The translations under genes and the position numbers were made by a program. This document shows, in pieces, positions 1 to 5,932 of a DNA stretch of 6,251 nt; the stretch's first letter is position 1; every line of letters begins with the position of its first letter. The notes under the pieces were generated by a model, which made no database searches, was not told where the DNA came from, and saw only the letters and a list, made by a program, of their open reading frames with translations. Source of the stretch: Pelotomaculum sp. UBA4789 (GTDB lineage: Bacteria > Bacillota > Desulfotomaculia > Desulfotomaculales > Pelotomaculaceae); the NCBI GenBank assembly GCA_002402945.1, contig DHGV01000056.1, positions 20,300-26,550 of the forward strand, read 5' to 3'.

Positions 1-43
1 AATTTCTTATTTTTATAATACTATTTTTATCTATAAATCACAA

Positions 44-1015
44 TTAACTGCTGCCGGTTATCTGTTTTTCTTTTTCCAGGTAATGATCTATGCCCTCCGC
101 ATTAAGCCTTAAATCCAGATCCAAAAACTTTATTGCCGGATGCGCCCTGTCTTCCAAACCGTAAGCAGCTACCTGATCCATGACCATTTTCCATAAGGCT
201 TCTTCTATCTCCCTGGAGCCGCCTCCCGAAGCGTGTACCCGCCTGCCTGCCGATTCAAAATCACTTACCTGTTCCCTGAGCCTGGCGAGAATTGCTTTTA
301 CCCCGCCACCCCTGCCGTAATGAGTGAAATATATATATTCCGGATCCAGCCTGCTGACACGGTCAATTGTATCAATCGCGCTGACCGGATCAAATTCAGA
401 TGGAGGGGTGGACAGCAGGGTAAAATCGCAGCCAATCAGGGTACTCAGAGCCTCAAAGCGGACACCAAGGGCATCCCCACTGAAGATCCCCCGGCTAGCC
501 GGGTCATGGATCACAAAATGGTGGCGGGCGTGGCCCGGGGTGTGAAAGAAAGTTAACGTCCTGCCCCCGCCCAGATCAAGGGTTTCTCCATCCGCCGGAG
601 TACAGATCCTTTCCGCAGGCACCGGTAATATTTCACCAAAAAGCCTGTCAAAGTCATCCCCATAGATCGACCTGGCACCGGCCGTTAGCCTGGCCGGATC
701 GATGAGGTGCCTGGCGCCCCTGGGATGCACAAATACCTTAGCTTTTGGTAAATCCCTGGCCATGATCCCGGCTCCGCCGGCATGATCCAGGTGAATATGG
801 GTGACGATGATGTAATCGACCTTTTCCGGAGCTATGCCAAGGGTTTTCAAGGCATCTTTGATATATACGGCGCCAGGTGTCGGACCGGTCTCAATCAATG
901 CCACCTTATCTGCCAGAATAAGGTAACATGAGGTGCGTTCAGGTTCCTGGTCGCAGACATCAATCTGGTAAACACCGCTGCCTAGATTTACTATTGCCGG
1001 CAATGCCACCAACAT
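44..1015 (-). CDS. MBL-fold metallo-hydrolase (ST1585-like, glyoxalase II-type)
   Basis: A 323-residue metallo-beta-lactamase-fold hydrolase, probably a cytoplasmic di-metal enzyme; its substrate cannot be read from sequence. The core signature THIHLDHAGG at residues 72-81 supplies H73, H75, D77 and H78. Further likely metal ligands are H162 (TPGH), D181 (FSGDALG) and H232 (YFTHYG), so the active site looks complete. The stretch VHPRGARHLIDP (about 97-108) and the extended C-terminal helical part (about 235-315) match the ST1585-like MBL subfamily rather than classical glyoxalase II. No signal peptide or membrane segment is seen. The start is chosen because AGGAG lies 5 nt upstream of the ATG on the minus strand. 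It is transcribed alone, divergently from the secreted stalk-domain gene. No hairpin terminator is visible in the 43 AT-rich bases left after the stop. The family call is strong; a specific function such as thioester, lactone or sulfur-compound hydrolysis is not supported. Confidence 0.93.
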   Translation of the reverse strand: MLVALPAIVNLGSGVYQIDVCDQEPERTSCYLILADKVALIETGPTPGAVYIKDALKTLGIAPEKVDYIIVTHIHLDHAGGAGIMARDLPKAKVFVHPRGARHLIDPARLTAGARSIYGDDFDRLFGEILPVPAERICTPADGETLDLGGGRTLTFFHTPGHARHHFVIHDPASRGIFSGDALGVRFEALSTLIGCDFTLLSTPPSEFDPVSAIDTIDRVSRLDPEYIYFTHYGRGGGVKAILARLREQVSDFESAGRRVHASGGGSREIEEALWKMVMDQVAAYGLEDRAHPAIKFLDLDLRLNAEGIDHYLEKEKQITGSS

Positions 1016-1086
1016 CCTTTCTCCTCAGGCGTCTAGTGATCTTTACACATGAAGAAAGTCTTTTTTTACCCGGTTTCTTCAAAACA

Positions 1087-1116
1087 AGAATATCTGAAAA
1101 GTTTGAACATTGTCAA
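1087..1116 (-). promoter_or_regulatory. Candidate sigma-A promoter for the MBL hydrolase
   Basis: On the minus strand a perfect -35 TTGACA (1116-1111) is followed by an 18-nt spacer and a -10-like TATTCT (1092-1087, 4 of 6 consensus bases). It points at the hydrolase ATG about 70 nt downstream. The leader contains an imperfect hairpin of complementary 7-mers (1051-1057 and 1074-1080). On the plus strand the same bases give a weaker TTGTCA / TAATAT pair (1110-1115, 1134-1139) facing the secreted-protein gene, so the two promoters may overlap back to back. Read by eye only. Confidence 0.4.
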
Positions 1117-1280
1117 TAAAAATAAATCAGACTTAATATATCACTCTTAAACCGGGCAATAAATGACTGTTTATAATAAATACAGGCAACATAATCAACA
1201 ATGTTTTCAACAAAAAACAAGGAGTAGGTTGTTTTGTGTTGAACTCTCATAAAAAAGATTTAATTAGGAGGGCTGTCATT

Positions 1281-2033
1281 ATGGTATTTGTTAATAATGT
1301 TTGCAAGTTGTTTACCTTGCTGCTGATAATGGTTGCTTTATTTGCAGCAACAGCTAATGTGTACACTGAAGAAGCATATGCGGCTTGACTGACCTGTAAA
1401 TCTCAGCCGGTGGTTGAGACAAGCCCTGCATCTGACATTTCAGGCGGCTCCGCGATCCTGAACGGCAATATAGTCAGTAACGGTGGTGTGGTTGACGAAT
1501 ATGGGTTTAAATACTGGAATACCAACCTGGGTACGGAAATTCTGATTACCGTGGAGGAAGCTGACCACGCCGGCGTTTTCAACAAAAAGATAAGCGATCT
1601 GGCGCCTGGCACATATAATTATAAGGCGTACGCAAAAAACACCAAGGGTTTAGGGGAAGGTCAAGTTTACAGTTTTACAATTGTCATTCCTGATATAAAA
1701 GTTGTATTAGATGGCAAAGAAATGAATTTTGAAGTAACCCCGTTCATTGAGCAGGAGAGAACGATGGTTCCCTTCAGGGCAATTTTTGAAGCACTTGGAG
1801 CCGTCGTACAGTGGAATGGTGAAACCAGAACTGTTACAGCTGTAAAAGAAGCTCTGGAAATTAAACTTGTTATAGACGGGCCTGCATATAAAAATGGCGA
1901 GACAATAATCCTGGATGTGCCGGCAAAGATAGTCAACAGCCGTACTTTTGTGCCGCTCCGTTTCGTATCTGAGGCCCTTGGCGTTGCTGTGACATGGGAA
2001 AATACCAATAAAACAGTTACGATAACCAGGTAG
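1281..2033 (+). CDS. Secreted FnIII-like / copper-amine-oxidase-N stalk domain protein, interrupted by in-frame TGA
   Basis: If the TGA at 1386-1388 is read through, this is a 250-residue exported protein. Residues 1-35 form a signal peptide: a hydrophobic core LFTLLLIMVALF (10-21) and an AYA-A cleavage site. Codon 36 is TGA, then L-T-C39. The same frame stays open for 214 more codons. Residues about 44-134 resemble the fibronectin-III-like module of bacterial surface proteins (SAILNGNIVSNGG, GFKYWNTNLG, APGTYNYKAYAKN). Residues about 138-250 are a Cu_amine_oxidN1 (PF07833-type) domain with its two typical half-repeats, MVPFRAIFEALGA and FVPLRFVSEALGV. It is not an amine oxidase; the role is probably cell-surface binding or scaffolding. 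AGGAGG (1266-1271) sits 9 nt before the ATG. An in-frame GTG at 1236 with AAGGAG upstream could add 15 residues (N-terminal HKK and RR). GTG 1410 could start the downstream part but has no Shine-Dalgarno and would lack a signal peptide. TGA may be a nonsense mutation, a sequence error, or selenocysteine (U36-x-x-C39). Confidence 0.7.
1401..1419 (+). promoter_or_regulatory. SECIS-like hairpin downstream of in-frame TGA
   Basis: TCTCAGCC (1401-1408) pairs with GGTTGAGA (1412-1419) through 8 bp with one G-U, leaving a GGU loop (1409-1411). The loop begins 20 nt after the TGA at 1386-1388. As I recall the bacterial SECIS model, it needs a small loop with a G in its first two bases, an upper stem of 4-16 bp and about 16-37 nt from TGA to loop, and this hairpin meets all of these. 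I see no bulged U as in the E. coli fdhF element. The rules are loose, so a chance hairpin is possible. Confidence 0.3.
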
Positions 2034-2050
2034 AAAGTCCGGGCAGTCAT

Positions 2051-2090
2051 AAAAACCAACGTCCGGTCCGGACCGGGCGTTGGTTTTTTT
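2051..2090 (+). terminator. Strong intrinsic terminator after the stalk-domain gene
   Basis: Two 19-base arms (2051-2069 and 2070-2088) are complementary apart from one G-U pair. They form a long GC-centred stem (core CCGGTCCGGACCGG) ending in a run of T (2084-2090). Because the 5' arm begins with five A, it may also work on the minus strand. It lies 18 nt after the TAG stop and isolates the secreted-protein gene from the ferredoxin gene. Confidence 0.9.
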
Positions 2091-2118
2091 ACAGTGTTTA
2101 AATATGAGGATGAATATT

Positions 2119-2143
2119 TAACCGCTATAGTATACAGCGGTTA
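2119..2143 (+). promoter_or_regulatory. Inverted repeat in front of the ferredoxin gene
   Basis: Perfect 8-base arms, TAACCGCT (2119-2126) and AGCGGTTA (2136-2143), flank a 9-nt centre. The centre overlaps a -10-like TATAGT (2126-2131), although no good -35 is seen 16-18 nt upstream. The repeat ends about 26 nt before the ferredoxin start. It could be a repressor operator or an RNA hairpin in the leader. A simple terminator is less likely, since no clean T-run follows. Confidence 0.35.
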
Positions 2144-2169
2144 GTATTTCTTTATTTAGGAGTTTGTCC

Positions 2170-2403
2170 TTGATTAAACAGGATTATTTTCCGCTAATAA
2201 ACCAAAAGCTGTGCAAGAAATGCGGCCTCTGCGCCAAGCTGTGTCCAAGGAAAGTGTTGGAATCCGGCGCGGATGGCCTGCCTTTCGCCGCCCACCCGGA
2301 AAAATGCACTGCCTGTGAGCTCTGTGTTTCCCACTGCCCGGATTTCGCCATAGAATTAAAATCGTTACAGGACAACGAACACCACGGCTGCATTGACAAG
2401 TAA
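2170..2403 (+). CDS. Small 2[4Fe-4S] ferredoxin (KorD/VorD-like)
   Basis: A 77-residue electron-transfer protein carrying two complete [4Fe-4S] motifs. C15-x2-C18-x2-C21-x3-C25-P gives the first and C46-x2-C49-x2-C52-x3-C56-P the second. The spacing between motifs (RKVLE, DGLPF and HPEKC in the linker) resembles the delta-subunit ferredoxins of 2-oxoacid:ferredoxin oxidoreductases. No alpha, beta or gamma subunit gene is adjacent, so it may be free-standing. It is expected in the cytoplasm, shuttling low-potential electrons. I choose TTG at 2170 because AGGAG (2158-2162) is then 7 nt upstream; TTG at 2164 would add two residues but leaves only 1 nt of spacing. The terminator and inverted repeat upstream suggest its own transcription unit. 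ridA begins 58 nt downstream with no terminator between, so the two may be co-transcribed. Confidence 0.88.
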   Translation: MIKQDYFPLINQKLCKKCGLCAKLCPRKVLESGADGLPFAAHPEKCTACELCVSHCPDFAIELKSLQDNEHHGCIDK

Positions 2404-2461
2404 TAATATCGTGCTGCCTGACATTGTAAGCTGGCTTGATTAAATGCATCAATGGTTTTAA

Positions 2462-2845
2462 ATGAAGAAAAGTATCGTTACCACGGAAAGAGCGCCGGCA
2501 GCTATAGGACCTTATTCTCAGGGGGTAATACTGGGAAATTTTATTTTTACCTCGGGACAGATCCCATTAGACCCGGTAAGCGGGCAGATAGTGCCGGGCG
2601 GAGTCGGGGCCCAGGCGCGGCAGGCTTTAGAAAACCTGAAAGAAGTATTAAATGCGGCTGGCGCTTCATTAAATGATGTCTTAAAGACAACGCTTTTTAT
2701 CAGAAATATGGATGATTTTGCTTTGATTAACAAAGTTTATGCCATGTTTTTCGAAAATGAGCCCCCCGCCCGTTCCTGCGTGGAGGCAGCCAGGCTGCCC
2801 AAAGATGTTTTGATCGAAATTGAAGCTGTCGCTTACATCCCTTAG
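2462..2845 (+). CDS. ridA: RidA family enamine/imine deaminase
   Basis: At 127 residues this is the normal length of RidA (YjgF/YER057c/UK114), a cytosolic homotrimer. It hydrolyses reactive enamine/imine intermediates such as 2-aminoacrylate, made by PLP-dependent dehydratases, to the keto acid and ammonia. Signature segments are AAIGPYSQGV (13-22, with Y18), FTSGQIPLDP (29-38), PPARSCVEAARLPKDV (101-116) and IEIEAVAY (118-125). R104 corresponds to the catalytic substrate-binding Arg of E. coli RidA (R105), C106 to the reactive Cys, and E119 to the active-site Glu (E120), so it should be active. The ATG has no clear Shine-Dalgarno, which fits coupling to the upstream ferredoxin transcript. 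An ATG 10 nt earlier is in a different frame and does not encode RidA. The stop is one base from the rmuC stop on the other strand. Confidence 0.96.
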   Translation: MKKSIVTTERAPAAIGPYSQGVILGNFIFTSGQIPLDPVSGQIVPGGVGAQARQALENLKEVLNAAGASLNDVLKTTLFIRNMDDFALINKVYAMFFENEPPARSCVEAARLPKDVLIEIEAVAYIP

Positions 2846-2846
2846 T

Positions 2847-4160
2847 TTATGCCTCGGTTTCACCAAGCAGCACAACCGCTTCAGCCGCAGGCAGTTCCTG
2901 TACGCTTTTTAGCTTCTTTTCTATTGTGCGGGATTTTTTAGCGGCGCAGTCTATGGTATTGCTTGCCTCCTGCAGCTTCTTATGGGTTTTTTCAAGTATC
3001 TCGCTGAATTTGCCAAACTCGCTTTTAACAGCTCCGAGCATCGCCCAGACCTCGCTCGATCGCTTCTCTATGGCCAGAGTCTGGAAACCGACCTGCAGGC
3101 TGGTCAGCAGGGCCGATAGAGTAGTTGGCCCGGTCACTATCACCCGGTACTCTCTCAACAGAATATCACAGAGGCCAGGCCGCCGGATAATTTCGGCAAA
3201 CAATCCCTCGGTTGGCAGGAACATAATGCCAAAATCGGTTGTGTTTGGCGGATCCACATATTTATCTTTTATGTTTTTCGCTTCGGCCTTGATTCTTGCC
3301 TCCAGTTGTTTCGAAGCCTGTTCGGCAAGTACGGGATTGGCCAGCTCCTGGGCTTCTATGAGCCGCTGGTAATCCTCCTGCGGGAATTTCGCGTCTATCG
3401 GCAGCCAGACTATCGTCTTATCAGCATCCCTGCCCGGCAGCCTGATGGCAAACTCCACCCGCTCCCCACTGCCTTTTTTGGTGGCTACGTTCTTATCGTA
3501 CTGTTCAATAGTTAACATCTGCTCGAGGAGGTTTGAAAGGGAGATTTCCCCCCACACACCTCTTGTTTTTACGTTAGTCAAAACTTTTTTCAAGTCACCA
3601 ACACCGGCAGCCAGGGTCTGCATTTCCCCCAGGCCTTTATGCACCAGCTCAAGCCTGTCGCTAACCTGTTTAAATGATTCTCCCAGGCGCCTTTCCAGGG
3701 TTTCGTGCAGTTTCTCATCCACAGTAGCCCTCATCTGCTCAAGTTTTACATTATTATCCTTTTGCAGCAGGATCAGTCTTTCCTCAAAGGTGTCCCTCAT
3801 CTTGTCCAGTTTTTGCTCGTTGCTCCGGGTTAAAATATTTATCTGGTTTGAAAATGTGTCCAGCTGGTTCTTCTGGAACGTGGCATTCTCAGCCAGGCGC
3901 ACCAGCAATGAGTCACCAAGCATTGTCAGTGAAGTGTTGACTTCATCCCTCAATCGTTTTGCGCTATTCCCAGCCTCTTCCCTGCTGCTTGATATTTCTT
4001 CCCTGAGCATCCTTTCGGTTTTTTCCTGGCTTTTTTCGATCGCAGCAAAATTCGCTTCAAACCCGGAAGGCTTGTCCCGCCTGCTCTGGTACAAAAGAAC
4101 GACTAAAAGCACTGCTATCATGATTTCCAAGGCCGTCTGGATTAAAAAGCTGTTAGCCAT
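2847..4160 (-). CDS. rmuC: RmuC family DNA recombination protein
   Basis: A 437-residue RmuC homologue. E. coli RmuC limits recombination at inverted repeats and is proposed to be a nuclease acting near DNA replication or repair structures. Residues 8-24 form an N-terminal membrane anchor (IMIAVLLVVLL core). About 35-190 are heptad-rich coiled coil, with many charged segments such as LDKMRDTFEERL. The PF02646-type catalytic core spans about 190-400: RGVWGEISLSNLLEQ (200-214), LPIDAKFPQEDY (253-264, with the conserved D256 and K258), YVDPPNTTDFGIMFLPTEGL (301-320) and GPTTLSALLTSLQVGFQT (344-361). The length is in the family range, and no break is seen. The start ATG is preceded by a modest GAGG about 8 nt upstream. 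It is a single gene, convergent with ridA with no terminator between. A 15-nt palindrome (ATCCTTT-A-AAAGGAT, 4221-4235) lies about 60 nt upstream and could be regulatory. A 250-codon open frame on the opposite strand is only its shadow. Confidence 0.95.
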   Translation of the reverse strand: MANSFLIQTALEIMIAVLLVVLLYQSRRDKPSGFEANFAAIEKSQEKTERMLREEISSSREEAGNSAKRLRDEVNTSLTMLGDSLLVRLAENATFQKNQLDTFSNQINILTRSNEQKLDKMRDTFEERLILLQKDNNVKLEQMRATVDEKLHETLERRLGESFKQVSDRLELVHKGLGEMQTLAAGVGDLKKVLTNVKTRGVWGEISLSNLLEQMLTIEQYDKNVATKKGSGERVEFAIRLPGRDADKTIVWLPIDAKFPQEDYQRLIEAQELANPVLAEQASKQLEARIKAEAKNIKDKYVDPPNTTDFGIMFLPTEGLFAEIIRRPGLCDILLREYRVIVTGPTTLSALLTSLQVGFQTLAIEKRSSEVWAMLGAVKSEFGKFSEILEKTHKKLQEASNTIDCAAKKSRTIEKKLKSVQELPAAEAVVLLGETEA

Positions 4161-4259
4161 AGCCTGCCTCGCTTCACTGGTTTTTAAACTTCGATAATAT
4201 GTTCGGTTTTAATGTGGAAAATCCTTTAAAAGGATATCCTACCTGGGCTTTATGAAATA

Positions 4260-4288
4260 AAAAACCAGGGGATTAAGCCCTGGTTTTT
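4260..4288 (-). terminator. Bidirectional-type terminator behind the DUF255 remnant
   Basis: Complementary 11-base arms AAAAACCAGGG (4260-4270) and CCCTGGTTTTT (4278-4288) enclose the 7-nt loop GATTAAG. On the minus strand the hairpin ends in a T-run, directly after the original TAA stop of the DUF255 gene (4287-4289), which overlaps the stem. That the native stop and terminator survive shows the 3' end of that gene is original. Confidence 0.88.
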
Positions 4289-4936
4289 ACTTGATCAAAT
4301 CAAGAAACTGCCGGTAGTCAGTCACCGGTTCACGGCAGGCGTAGTTCTCTCAGGTATAGGCGGCAGCCCTGCCGTCAATTGAATGCTGAGCCTTAGTATG
4401 CGGCGCCAGCTCTTCGAGCAGAGCGCCGGCTTTCCCCTCCGGGTGAAAGGCCGCCACAGTGCCCGGCCTGAAAACCTGCTGGAGCGCCCTCAGCATTTTC
4501 CTGGCGCCGGCATCATCCTCAATGCCGGCTATTACAATACTGCGGGCAGGGCCGAGCATGAAGTCCAGTCCAGTTAAAAAGTGAGTAAAGCCCCAGGGGT
4601 ATTCCCCCACGTATCCGGAATATGCTTTTACCTGCCTGTCCGCCATTTCCGCCAGCGCGGTCTCGCCGGTCAGCCTTGACAGGCGCAGCAGGCTGTGCAG
4701 CGCTGCCGAGTTGCCGGAAGGCGTCGCCCCGTCGTAAAAGCTTTTCGGACGGTAGATGACTCGCGTTCCATCACATGGCACCAGTGACAGGTGGAATAGC
4801 CTATACTCAAAAAAACCGGCTTGTTTTCTTTTGTTGCTTTTGCAAAGGCCTCTTCTCCCCAAGGGTACCAATCTACCGGGTTGCGTGCATGTTGAAGCAA
4901 ATATGGGCTTTTTTCAGCGGCGAGTTTATTAGACAT
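4287..4936 (-). pseudogene. DUF255/YyaL-type thioredoxin-domain protein, middle deleted and out of frame
   Basis: Full-length members (human SPATA20, B. subtilis YyaL) are roughly 700 residues: an N-terminal thioredoxin-like DUF255 domain plus an alpha/alpha-barrel resembling N-acylglucosamine epimerases. Only the two ends remain here. The first about 55 codons from ATG 4936 (AGGAGG 5 nt upstream) encode the normal N-terminus: KSPYLLQHARNPVDWYPWGEEAF and the STCHWCHVMERES redox motif. At about 4760-4775 the sequence jumps, in another frame, to the C-terminal part beginning near VIYRPKSFYDGATPSGNSAA and running through THFLTGLDFMLGPAR to AAAYT. Roughly 1.4 kb of the usual gene is missing. A TGA (4350-4352) then falls where the family has Cys in its AYxCxNxxC ending. 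The frame continues as ENYACREPVTD and 9 more codons to a natural TAA at 4287-4289. A deletion in the genome or a collapsed assembly would explain this. The remnant protein should not fold as a working enzyme. Confidence 0.88.
4311..4328 (-). promoter_or_regulatory. Small hairpin after the second in-frame TGA (possible SECIS)
   Basis: On the minus strand CCGGT and ACCGG form a 5-bp stem around an 8-nt loop GACTGACT that begins with G. The loop starts 26 nt after the TGA at 4352-4350. This is within the loose bacterial SECIS limits as I recall them. A competing 6-bp stem (CTGCCG with CGGCAG) uses some of the same bases, which weakens the case. Listed only because the TGA replaces a conserved Cys. 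Confidence 0.18.
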
Positions 4937-4968
4937 AATTTCCTCCTGAAAAGCGTTCATAGCGGTTC

Positions 4969-4997
4969 TTTACTTTAAATTAAATAATACATATAAT
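4969..4997 (+). promoter_or_regulatory. Candidate sigma-A promoter for rnk
   Basis: TTTACT (4969-4974) is followed by a 17-nt spacer and a perfect TATAAT (4992-4997). Transcription from here would give rnk a leader of about 130 nt that contains the hairpin and T-run at 5058-5099. Confidence 0.45.
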
Positions 4998-5005
4998 TAT
5001 GTCAA
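4977..5005 (-). promoter_or_regulatory. Candidate promoter for the DUF255 gene
   Basis: On the minus strand a perfect -35 TTGACA (5005-5000) is followed 17 nt later by a poor -10, TAATTT (4982-4977, 3 of 6 consensus bases), about 40 nt before the ATG at 4936. It overlaps the proposed rnk promoter on the other strand, so the two directions would compete for RNA polymerase. Confidence 0.3.
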
Positions 5006-5057
5006 TAGTTCTTAATTATTCAATTCCCTTGCTCTGCGTTATAAATCTGTATTAGGA

Positions 5058-5099
5058 TCGGCGGTTACTGAAGAAAAGACAGTCGCCGAATGTTTTTTT
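5058..5099 (+). promoter_or_regulatory. Attenuator-like hairpin and T-run in the rnk leader
   Basis: TCGGCG (5058-5063) pairs with CGCCGA (5084-5089). Inside it a second short CTG/CAG helix is possible (5068-5070 with 5080-5082), with an uneven internal loop. A run of seven T (5093-5099) follows 3 nt after the stem. The shape is that of a weak intrinsic terminator placed 35 nt before the rnk start. It could attenuate rnk transcription, but no ligand-binding or antitermination element is recognised. Confidence 0.3.
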
Positions 5100-5133
5100 A
5101 ATAAAGGGAAGTTCATAAAAGGTGGTGCATACA

Positions 5134-5547
5134 ATGGCAAGGCAAATTTTTATTACAGAAAAAGATAGGGAACGGCTGCAGAAACTTATAAATGAGGCTA
5201 AAGAGTTTCATTCAGGCAGTGAAGTATATCTGAAAAACCTTGAGCAGGAGCTGAGCCGGGCAAAAATAATAGCTTCAGAAAAAATTCCGCGTAATGTGGT
5301 AACCATGAATTCAAAGGTATTACTGAAGAACCTGGACACCGGGGGAAAAATGGTTTACACTCTGGTTTACCCCGCTGAGGCTAACTTAATGGAAGATAAG
5401 ATTTCTGTGCTGGCGCCGGTGGGGACAGCGATCATCGGCAGGCGCGAAAAAGATGCCATCGACTGGAAAATACCTGATGGTTTGGTCAGGTTAGAAGTAG
5501 AAAAAATTCTTTATCAGCCTGAAGCAGCAGGGGATTTTGACTTGTAA
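5134..5547 (+). CDS. rnk: Rnk-type GreA/GreB-fold protein
   Basis: A 137-residue protein close to the length of E. coli Rnk (136), a Gre-factor homologue that binds RNA polymerase and was first described as a regulator of nucleoside diphosphate kinase. The N-terminal part (about 1-45) is a helical, charged region with RQIFITEKDRERLQKLI and LEQELSRAKII. The C-terminal FKBP-like GreA/GreB domain carries NVVTMNSKVLLKN, YTLVYPAEAN, ISVLAPVGTAIIGRR and KIPDG, ending in YQPEAAGDFDL. The short coiled coil lacks the long Gre finger, so transcript-cleavage activity is not expected, as in Rnk itself. I place the start at ATG 5134, with AAAGGTGG 8 nt upstream; a GTG at 5122 overlaps that binding site and is unlikely. 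The next gene starts 28 nt after the stop, suggesting an operon. The family assignment is strong; whether it does anything to Ndk in this organism is unknown. Confidence 0.92.
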   Translation: MARQIFITEKDRERLQKLINEAKEFHSGSEVYLKNLEQELSRAKIIASEKIPRNVVTMNSKVLLKNLDTGGKMVYTLVYPAEANLMEDKISVLAPVGTAIIGRREKDAIDWKIPDGLVRLEVEKILYQPEAAGDFDL

Positions 5548-5575
5548 AAGAAATTGCAGACCGGGAGGCCATCCC

Positions 5576-5932
5576 ATGGTAACAGATACCGTGGCTTCAA
5601 AAAAAACTGCCGGATGCCTGTCAGCAAAATGTCATTTATTATCAGGCTCAAAATGCTCATCCCTGGACGTGCCGCTGGAAAACGTTACAGACTGCGCGCA
5701 CTGGCAGGGCAGGGAAGGATTTGTTGAGATAAGGGGGCAGAGAATAATTATTGATCCCTACGACTATCTCCGTAATTACCCGGAGTCTGTTATTAAGTTC
5801 CATGACAATGGAATTTATATTAACAAGAGTGCAACCAATCTGATCGATTTCTGCAAAAAAACTATTCTCCGATGTGCTGGAAAAATTACAAACAATATAA
5901 TCAGCACATTTTTCAGGACGAAGCTGATATGA
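5576..5932 (+). CDS. Cys-rich protein of unknown function, N-terminal frame (frameshifted)
   Basis: I do not recognise this family. The frame from ATG 5576 (GGGAGG 7 nt upstream) gives 118 residues. It begins with a Cys cluster, C14-x4-C19-x7-C27-x12-C40-x-H42, that could bind zinc or an Fe-S cluster. A soluble-looking region follows: GFVEIRGQRIIIDPYDYLRNYPE (48-70), then KFHDNGIYINKSATNLIDFCKK. There is no signal peptide or membrane segment. At seven A (5855-5861) the protein-like character moves to the -1 frame. If one A has been lost, or ribosomes slip back there, the product is 175 residues ending at 6102. Without that shift the last 23 codons (TILRCAGKITNN onward) form an unremarkable basic tail ending at TGA 5932. 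It lies 28 nt behind rnk on the same strand and probably shares its transcript. Intact or single-frame annotation of this gene should be treated with caution. Confidence 0.7.
   Translation: MVTDTVASKKTAGCLSAKCHLLSGSKCSSLDVPLENVTDCAHWQGREGFVEIRGQRIIIDPYDYLRNYPESVIKFHDNGIYINKSATNLIDFCKKTILRCAGKITNNIISTFFRTKLI

Noticed and set aside
1410..2033. Independent gene starting at GTG 1410
   Set aside because: No Shine-Dalgarno, the start lies inside a hairpin, and the same-frame upstream codons give a signal peptide that such a surface-type protein needs.
1667..2059. 130-codon minus-strand frame
   Set aside because: Antisense to the stalk-domain gene and without a ribosome binding site or recognisable domain.
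2452..2676. Open frame starting 10 nt before ridA
   Set aside because: A different frame from ridA; RidA motifs are only in the frame from 2462.
3445..4197. 250-codon open frame on the plus strand
   Set aside because: It lies antisense to the rmuC coding region, has low-complexity Ser/Leu/Phe composition and no domain; it is a shadow of the coiled-coil codons.
1281..4352. Alternative genetic code with TGA as a sense codon throughout
   Set aside because: The intact genes (hydrolase, ridA, rmuC, rnk) contain no in-frame TGA, so a general reassignment is not supported.
4961..5133. Riboswitch or small RNA in the rnk leader
   Set aside because: Only one weak hairpin is visible; no known aptamer motif was recognised.
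5854..5863. Canonical X-XXY-YYZ slippery heptamer in the unknown gene
   Set aside because: In the zero frame the reading is TGC AAA AAA ACT, so neither C-AAA-AAA nor A-AAA-ACT is the classical A-AAA-AAG type; slippage remains possible but not indicated by a standard motif.
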